From NCBI GenBank assembly GCA_946482625.1, contig CAMLSH010000007.1, positions 1 to 26,893 on the forward strand: DNA of 26,893 nt, read 5' to 3'. Position 1 is the first letter of the stretch. Every line of letters begins with the position of its first letter. The notes under the pieces are model-generated. The model saw nothing but the letters and a program-made list of their open reading frames with translations, was not told the DNA's origin and made no database searches. A program made the position numbers and the translations under genes. Positions 22,679 to 26,893 of the stretch are shown piece by piece. Origin of the DNA: an uncultured Opitutaceae bacterium (GTDB lineage: Bacteria > Verrucomicrobiota > Verrucomicrobiae > Opitutales > Opitutaceae).

Positions 22679-23233
22679 TCACGACGTCAGCAGCTGCTCC
22701 GCCCGCTCCACAATCCCCTCCACCGGCCAGAGGCGTCCGATGCCTTCATAACCGCACGCGAGCATGCCTTCCTCGGGTCCGATGAATTGCGCACCGCGCG
22801 CAGTGAGCGTCGCAACGTTCGCCACCGTCGCCGGGTGGAACCACATTTTGCCGTTCATCGCCGGCGCGATCAGCAACGGGGCGCGACACACCAAGTGCAG
22901 CGAACTCAAAAAATCCGGCGCCAGCCCGTGCGCGAATTGCGCGATCACGTCCGCCGTCGCCGGCGCGATCAGCAGCAGATCCGCTTTGTCCGCCAGTTCG
23001 ACGTGGCCCGGCTGCCAGCCGTTACCTTCGCTCCACAAATCCGTCGCCACCGGTTGCCGCGCGAGCGCCTGCAACGTGAGCGGTGTAATGAATTTCTGGG
23101 CACCAGCAGTCATCACCGGGAAAACCTCCGCGCCTCTTTTCCGCAACTGGCTCGTCAACTCCGCCGCCTTGTAAGCGGCGATGGAGCCGGTGATCCCGAG
23201 GATGATTTTCTTGCCGGTCAGCGGAGACGACAT
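22679..23233 (-). CDS. coaC: Phosphopantothenoylcysteine decarboxylase (stand-alone CoaC)
   Basis: A 184-residue flavoprotein of coenzyme A synthesis, converting 4'-phosphopantothenoylcysteine to 4'-phosphopantetheine. It has the FMN-binding start GITGSIAAYKAAEL (about 13-26), catalytic H78 (GHVEL), LIAPATADVIAQFAHGLAPDFL (about 88-109), the PAMNGKMW motif with N127, and the ACGYEGIGRL substrate-clamp Cys (C160). In most bacteria this domain is fused to the CoaB synthetase. Here it stops after the CoaC domain and no CoaB is adjacent. The ATG at 23233 is preferred; an in-frame GTG at 23254 adds seven residues. A paralogous LanD/UbiX-type flavoprotein is less likely, given the exact HFCD motifs. 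Confidence 0.9.
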   Translation of the reverse strand: MSSPLTGKKIILGITGSIAAYKAAELTSQLRKRGAEVFPVMTAGAQKFITPLTLQALARQPVATDLWSEGNGWQPGHVELADKADLLLIAPATADVIAQFAHGLAPDFLSSLHLVCRAPLLIAPAMNGKMWFHPATVANVATLTARGAQFIGPEEGMLACGYEGIGRLWPVEGIVERAEQLLTS

Positions 23234-23319
23234 GCCCGCAGCCAATTCTCTCACGCAGCGCCTCGCAAGTGTCTAAACCAGCCCGGGCCGCCGGTTCCCG
23301 CCCGATTGAAAATCACCGA

Positions 23320-23862
23320 CTACGGCGAGGGTGCACCCTTTTCGCCTGCGTCGGGCGCGGGCGGAGGAGCGGGGTCTTCTGCCCGCGGAGGCGCGTTGAG
23401 CGAACGCTCGCGTTCGCGTCGCTCCAGGAAAAACGGCGACGGACGGCCGCCTTCGGGCGCTGGCGCTACGCCGCGACGTTCGCGCTCTTGCTCGCGTTCG
23501 CGCATCAGCTTTTCGCGGGCCGCGCGTTGCCGCGCGCGGTGCTCCTTAAATTGGGCGAGCTGCTCCGGCGTGAGTACCTTTTCGAACTCCGCCACCATGC
23601 GATCGATTATCCCGTCGGCCTGCTTCCGGGCCGCACGTTGATCCGCCATCGCCCGCCGGAAGATGGTGTGGATTTCTTTGCGCTGCTGCGGAGTCAGCGC
23701 CAGCTTCTCGCCGAGATCGCGCATCTCCCGGTCGAAGAAACGATCCGCGCCTTTGTTGCGCACAAACTGCTCATAGTAACGAATCGAGACCGCTCCACCG
23801 ACGACGCCTCCACACAAGAAAACGCCGGCGAACACCAAAATGGCTAAAAGAGGATTCTTCAT
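23320..23862 (-). CDS. Membrane-anchored LTxxQ (Spy/CpxP-like) protein
   Basis: A 180-residue protein with a single N-terminal membrane helix (about 4-26), then a helical periplasmic part with two LTxxQ motifs (LTPQQ near residue 56 and LTPEQ near 97). This is the hallmark of the Spy/CpxP/ZraP and periplasmic heavy-metal-sensor group. The last 70 residues are Arg/Glu-rich then Pro/Ala-rich. Spy-like proteins act as periplasmic chaperones or stress sensors; here the membrane anchor and position as the third gene after an ECF sigma factor suggest it senses the stress for the sigma system (inference). It starts 13 bp after the preceding gene. ATG 23862 begins the hydrophobic segment; the upstream frame to 23895 overlaps the previous gene. 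Confidence 0.85.
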   Translation of the reverse strand: MKNPLLAILVFAGVFLCGGVVGGAVSIRYYEQFVRNKGADRFFDREMRDLGEKLALTPQQRKEIHTIFRRAMADQRAARKQADGIIDRMVAEFEKVLTPEQLAQFKEHRARQRAAREKLMREREQERERRGVAPAPEGGRPSPFFLERRERERSLNAPPRAEDPAPPPAPDAGEKGAPSP

Positions 23863-23875
23863 GAGATCGCGTTCG

Positions 23876-24184
23876 TCAGGTGAGCTCCGTGGCATCCACC
23901 TCGACCGGAGTTTCGTTCAGGGCGGAAGCCTCGTCTTCGATCGCTGTCATGACCGGTTTGAATGTCGCCGCGACGCACGCGACGGCGAGCGCGCAAGAAA
24001 CGCCCAACGCGCGCAGCCCGTAGCGGGAAAGCAAGGACGCATCCAGCCAGGGCGTCCTGGCGGACATCGCCTGCGAGGCGACGCGGGTGGCAAAGCCGTA
24101 CGGAGCCGTTTCGTCGCGGCTGTCTTTGGGAGCACGACGGGCGGCAGAGACCAGGCGGGACCATTCGGGAGGATTCGTGCTCAT
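23876..24184 (-). CDS. Small single-pass membrane protein, probable anti-sigma factor
   Basis: A 102-residue protein with an N-terminal cytoplasmic part (about 1-52, containing APYGFATRVASQ) and one membrane helix (about 55-77). A short acidic tail faces the other side. Its ATG overlaps the sigma factor stop codon as ATGA, so the two are translationally coupled. This is the usual layout for an ECF sigma and its membrane anti-sigma. No zinc-binding HxxxCxxC anti-sigma motif is present, so the anti-sigma role is inferred from position and topology only. Confidence 0.75.
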   Translation of the reverse strand: MSTNPPEWSRLVSAARRAPKDSRDETAPYGFATRVASQAMSARTPWLDASLLSRYGLRALGVSCALAVACVAATFKPVMTAIEDEASALNETPVEVDATELT

Positions 24185-24777
24185 GTGCGTTCCTTTTGTT
24201 TAAGCTGTTCGAAGAGTTTCGTGAGTTTACGACGCGCGCGAAAAGCGCGGACTTTGATAAGAGTGGTGTTCCAGCCGGTGAGCTCGCGAATTTCGACAAG
24301 CGTTTTCTGTTCGAGATCGAGGAGCTGAATGACGAGGCGGTCGTCGGGCTTGAGCTGGTCGAGGAGTTTTCCCACGAGTTCGCGCGCCGCAAGCGCATCG
24401 CCCGCATCGGTGGCATTTTCGCTGGTGAGCACGGCATCGAGAACATCCGCTTCGTTTTCGGAAAGATCGGCCCAACGAAATTCCGGCCGCCGTTTCTGAG
24501 CGCGCAGATGATCGATGCAGGTCGTGACCGCGATCCGCGACACCCAGTGCGGAAACGGCACCGTCCCTTGATACTGATCGAGGCGGGTGAACATTTTCAT
24601 AAACACCTCCTGCGAGAGATCTTCCTCCAGCACTCGTCGCGGCAGATGTGCACGGACGATGCGGATGACGAGCGGATACAAATGCTCCACGAGACGCCGG
24701 GCTGCGTCCTGGTCGTGGGCGCGCACACGCTCCAGGCAGCCAGCGAGATCGAACTCCGCGTCGGCGTCATCGGACAT
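24181..24777 (-). CDS. ECF-type RNA polymerase sigma factor
   Basis: A 198-residue sigma-70-family ECF factor. Region 2 (about 25-95) includes LEEDLSQEVFMKMFTRLDQYQ and FPHWVSRIAVTTCIDHLRAQKRR. Region 4 (about 140-190) includes DDRLVIQLLDLEQKTLVEIRELTGWNTTLIKVRAFRARRKL, a clear helix-turn-helix; region 3 is absent, as expected. It is the first gene of a three-gene operon with a coupled membrane protein and an LTxxQ protein. An ECF-type promoter (AAC-N16-CGTC) lies 36 bp upstream, suggesting autoregulation. ATG 24777 is chosen; no Shine-Dalgarno site is evident. Confidence 0.94.
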   Translation of the reverse strand: MSDDADAEFDLAGCLERVRAHDQDAARRLVEHLYPLVIRIVRAHLPRRVLEEDLSQEVFMKMFTRLDQYQGTVPFPHWVSRIAVTTCIDHLRAQKRRPEFRWADLSENEADVLDAVLTSENATDAGDALAARELVGKLLDQLKPDDRLVIQLLDLEQKTLVEIRELTGWNTTLIKVRAFRARRKLTKLFEQLKQKERT

Positions 24778-24811
24778 AGAGTAATGGAATGGCCATCATA
24801 CACAGTCCACA

Positions 24812-24850
24812 AGACGCCAATGCCCTGCACAGGTTACGAATTTGGCGTCT
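24812..24850. repeat. 9-bp inverted repeat over the ECF promoter
   Basis: AGACGCCAA (24812-24820) and TTGGCGTCT (24842-24850) form a perfect inverted repeat with 21 bp between arms. One arm covers the predicted -10 element (CGTC) of the minus-strand promoter and the other lies just beyond the -35. It fits a dimeric repressor or activator operator. The rest of the divergent 215-bp gap (24778-24992) shows no other clear feature. Confidence 0.5.
24813..24837 (-). promoter_or_regulatory. ECF-type promoter for the sigma operon
   Basis: On the minus strand GTAACC (24837-24832) and CGTC (24816-24813) are separated so that AAC and CGTC are 16 nt apart, the layout of many ECF promoters (AAC-N16-17-CGT). 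The predicted start is about 30 nt upstream of the sigma ATG. Autoregulation is typical of ECF operons, but here it is a prediction. Confidence 0.5.
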
Positions 24851-24992
24851 GTTAAAAGCGATCGCATCGAAGCGGGCTCATCAGAAAAAACTCTTCGTCC
24901 AAAACGCAATGCGCGTGTGAGACCGCGCCCCGACAACCCTCTCGCCCACAGACTCGACATCGCCGCTCACATGGCGTTTTTCACGGAGCGCC

Positions 24993-25850
24993 GTGCTCGA
25001 TCAACTCACCATTCTTGCCCCCGGTTTGCTCGGCGGTTCCGTCGCGATGGCCGCCCGCGCGCGCGGCATCGCCAAGCGCATCGTCATCTGGGCCCGCCGC
25101 CCGGAAACCCGCCTGGCTCTTCGCGAACAACCGTGGTGCGACGCCATCGCCGACTCGCCCGAAGACGCCGTCCGCCATGCGACGCTCGTCATCCTCGCCG
25201 CCCCCGTCGAAAAAATCATCGAACTCGCCCGCCAGATCGCCCCTGCCCTGCCGGCCGGCGCGATCGTCACCGATGTCGGCAGCGTCAAAGGCGAACTCTC
25301 CCGCGCGTGTCACGCCGCGCTGCCCGCGAGTGCGTTTTTCATCGGCTCCCATCCCATGGCCGGAAGCCAAAAAACCGGCTGGGAAAACGGCAGCGACACG
25401 CTCTTCGCCGGCCGCGTGTGTTTCGTCACGCCGCTATCCACCACGTCTGCGACCCACGCGAAAGCGGCGGAAGTCGTGGTGCGTTTCTGGCGCGATCTGG
25501 GCAGCGAAGTCAGCACGGTCACGCCTGACGAACACGACGAAATCGTCGCCCACATCAGCCACCTGCCCCAGGCTGTGGCCACCAGTCTCTGCAGTTTTCT
25601 CGCCCAGAAAAATCCGGGCTGGCGGAATTTTTCGGGCAATGGCCTCCGCGATACGACCCGCATCGCCGCGAGCGACGCAACGATGTGGATCGAGATTTTT
25701 CAGCAAAACCGAGACGAAGTCCTCCGCGCGCTGAGCCGTTTCCAAGACGAGCTCCAAGGCCTCCACGCCGCCATCGCCAACCGCGACTGGCCCGAAGTCC
25801 GCACCCGCCTCGAACGCGGCAAAGCCTACCGCGACGGCTTCCGCCCGTGA
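24993..25850 (+). CDS. tyrA: Prephenate/arogenate dehydrogenase
   Basis: A 285-residue NAD(P)-dependent enzyme of tyrosine synthesis. The N-terminal Rossmann part shows LLGGSVAMAARARG, ILAAPVEKI and TDVGSVKGEL. The catalytic region has GSHPMAGSQKTGWENG with the conserved His and HDEIVAHISHLPQAVATSL, then the helical dimerisation domain (GLRDTTRIAASDATMW). The first Gly of the dinucleotide motif GxGLLGGS is Ala here (LAPGLLGGS), unusual but perhaps tolerated. Starts at GTG 24993 (GGAG 4 nt upstream); no in-frame ATG is nearby. aroA follows on the same strand, as often seen. Cofactor choice and prephenate versus arogenate preference cannot be read from sequence alone. Confidence 0.92.
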   Translation: MLDQLTILAPGLLGGSVAMAARARGIAKRIVIWARRPETRLALREQPWCDAIADSPEDAVRHATLVILAAPVEKIIELARQIAPALPAGAIVTDVGSVKGELSRACHAALPASAFFIGSHPMAGSQKTGWENGSDTLFAGRVCFVTPLSTTSATHAKAAEVVVRFWRDLGSEVSTVTPDEHDEIVAHISHLPQAVATSLCSFLAQKNPGWRNFSGNGLRDTTRIAASDATMWIEIFQQNRDEVLRALSRFQDELQGLHAAIANRDWPEVRTRLERGKAYRDGFRP

Positions 25851-25931
25851 GCCCCGAGCGGCCCACCTCATTCGCCCCTCGTCGCAAAAACACCGGACCA
25901 CATCCATTATCGCCGCGCACAGTTCCTCCAC

Positions 25932-25968
25932 TTGAGCGTTGAGAGTTGAACGTTGAGCGTTGGATGTT
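25932..25968 (+). repeat. Heptanucleotide tandem repeat (GTTGAGC-like) between tyrA and aroA
   Basis: Successive 7-bp units TTGAGC, GTTGAGA, GTTGAAC, GTTGAGC, GTTGGAT, GTTC form a degenerate tandem array. It lies in the 189-bp gap (25851-26039) between two genes of one pathway. The gap holds no recognisable promoter or terminator. Similar short heptamer arrays are dispersed in some bacterial genomes; whether this one is multi-copy cannot be seen here. Confidence 0.75.
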
Positions 25969-26039
25969 CGCGCGACGCTTCTCGCCGCGCGCATTTCGCC
26001 TTGGCGTCACGCCGGTTTCGCTGACCAATTCCCGCTTCC

Positions 26040-26893
26040 ATGTCGCTTCCTGACCTCCTTCCTATCCGCCCGTTCACAAAACCCGTGCGAGGTGACGTGA
26101 TTTTGCCCGGATCGAAAAGCCTCACCAACCGCGCCCTCCTCCTCGCCGCGCTCTGCGACGGCCCGGTCACGCTCACCGGCGCTCTCTTCAGCGAAGACAC
26201 CGAGCTCATGGCCACCGCGCTGACGCGGCTCGGCATTCCCGTGCGGACCGACGAAGCGAATAAAACCATCCACGTCACCGGCTGCAGCGGAAAAATCCCC
26301 GTCCAATCCACCGAGATTTTCGTGGGCCTCGCCGGCACCGCCGCACGTTTTCTGACTGCCTTCTGCGCGGCCGCCCCAACTGGTGTTTACCGTATCGATG
26401 GCGTTCCCCAGATGAGAAAACGCCCGATGAAAGGGCTCTTCGATGCGCTCATCAGCCAGGGCACCGAAATCAAATACCTCGGCGAGCCCGGCTTTTTTCC
26501 CGTCGAAATCCACGCCCACGGCTTGCGCGGCGGCCCGGTGCAAATCGATGCAACCGAAAGCAGCCAGATGCTCTCCGCCTTGCTGATGGTGGCTCCGCTC
26601 GCGGCCAAGCCGCTGGAAATAAAACCCGTCGGCGGTGTGCGCGAGCCCTTCGTAGAGATGACGGGAAAACTGATGACCAGTTTCTCCGGCCTGATTGCGA
26701 ACCGATCCGCCGACGGCGGCTACCAAACGCCCGTGTTCGCCGATGGAGCCCGCTATGGGAATCCCGGCGTCTACGCGATCGAACCAGACGCCACCGCCTC
26801 GAGCTATTTCGCCGCGCTGCCGCTTGTCACCGGTGGCCAGATACAGCTTCCGGGCCTTCGCGGTGCCGGCTCAGGCCTGCAAGGTGACACGCA
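26040..26893 (+). CDS. aroA: 3-phosphoshikimate 1-carboxyvinyltransferase (EPSP synthase), 3'-truncated by the window
   Basis: The first 284 codons of EPSP synthase, which joins shikimate-3-phosphate and phosphoenolpyruvate in the shikimate pathway. The usual full length is about 430 residues, so about a third lies beyond the window. Visible signature motifs: LPGSKSLTNRALLLAAL (about 23-39), GLAGTAARFLTAF (the family NAGTAxR position, with Leu for Asn; about 96), DGVPQMRKRPMKGLFDAL, ATESSQMLSALLM and IEPDATASSYFAA with the catalytic Asp. The start ATG 26040 matches the usual N-terminus, although there is no Shine-Dalgarno site. It lies downstream of tyrA on the same strand, with a 189-bp gap holding a heptamer repeat. 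Confidence 0.95.
   Translation, partial: MSLPDLLPIRPFTKPVRGDVILPGSKSLTNRALLLAALCDGPVTLTGALFSEDTELMATALTRLGIPVRTDEANKTIHVTGCSGKIPVQSTEIFVGLAGTAARFLTAFCAAAPTGVYRIDGVPQMRKRPMKGLFDALISQGTEIKYLGEPGFFPVEIHAHGLRGGPVQIDATESSQMLSALLMVAPLAAKPLEIKPVGGVREPFVEMTGKLMTSFSGLIANRSADGGYQTPVFADGARYGNPGVYAIEPDATASSYFAALPLVTGGQIQLPGLRGAGSGLQGDT

Noticed and set aside
24842..25528. Plus-strand frame of 228 codons overlapping tyrA
   Set aside because: Arg/His/Pro-rich shadow frame; tyrA has all family motifs in its own frame.
1..26893. CRISPR arrays, tRNA or rRNA genes, transposases, phage genes
   Set aside because: None seen on either strand; the only repeats are the short ones listed.

Overview
The window is a GC-rich bacterial chromosomal segment with dense genes and short intergenic gaps. 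The best guess for the host is Verrucomicrobiota, probably an Opitutaceae-like organism. That is inference from the combination of FecR/CHASE2-cyclase pairing, multi-PAS kinases, type II glutamine synthetase, an ECF sigma/LTxxQ operon, frequent GTG/TTG starts, few Shine-Dalgarno sites and a heptameter tandem repeat. No marker gene proves it. No tRNA, rRNA, CRISPR array, insertion sequence or prophage was seen.

Layout. (1) 124-5376, minus strand: an O-antigen-ligase-like membrane protein with TPRs, a secreted FecR-domain protein and a CHASE2 class III adenylate cyclase, read in that order. (2) 5466-13439: a sensory block. An orphan OmpR/PhoB-type regulator (minus) is divergent from three co-directional kinases: a receiver-histidine kinase, a 1187-residue multi-sensor kinase with a complete LOV blue-light photosensor, and a receiver-PAS-kinase-receiver hybrid. 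(3) 13554-17410: cheW and two HAMP-less chemoreceptors. GTGAC direct repeats of about 11-bp period lie upstream of both the regulator/kinase promoter region and cheW, so the regulator may control both. (4) 17511-18545, minus: type II glutamine synthetase with a sigma-54 promoter and a strong terminator. (5) 18786-20088, plus: a very small protein-kinase-like protein next to a PP2C phosphatase. (6) 20272-22519, minus: SRP RNA, a small exported CxxC protein and dnaX. dnaX carries a ten-A slippery run after which the -1 frame stays open for 165 codons, so it probably makes both gamma-like and tau-like subunits. A 140-nt element closed by a 16-bp inverted repeat lies between dnaX and the phosphatase. 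(7) 22679-24777, minus: a stand-alone CoaC decarboxylase and an ECF sigma / membrane protein / LTxxQ-protein operon with a probable autoregulated promoter. (8) 24993-26893, plus: tyrA and the start of aroA (runs off the window), separated by a heptanucleotide tandem repeat.

How the parts fit: the first two thirds is signal input (cAMP production, light and redox/ligand sensing, chemotaxis adaptor and receptors). The last third is housekeeping (DNA polymerase clamp loader, SRP, CoA, aromatic amino acids) with two regulated modules inserted (nitrogen assimilation under sigma-54, an envelope-stress-type ECF operon). All functional statements come from reading motifs; no database search was run.
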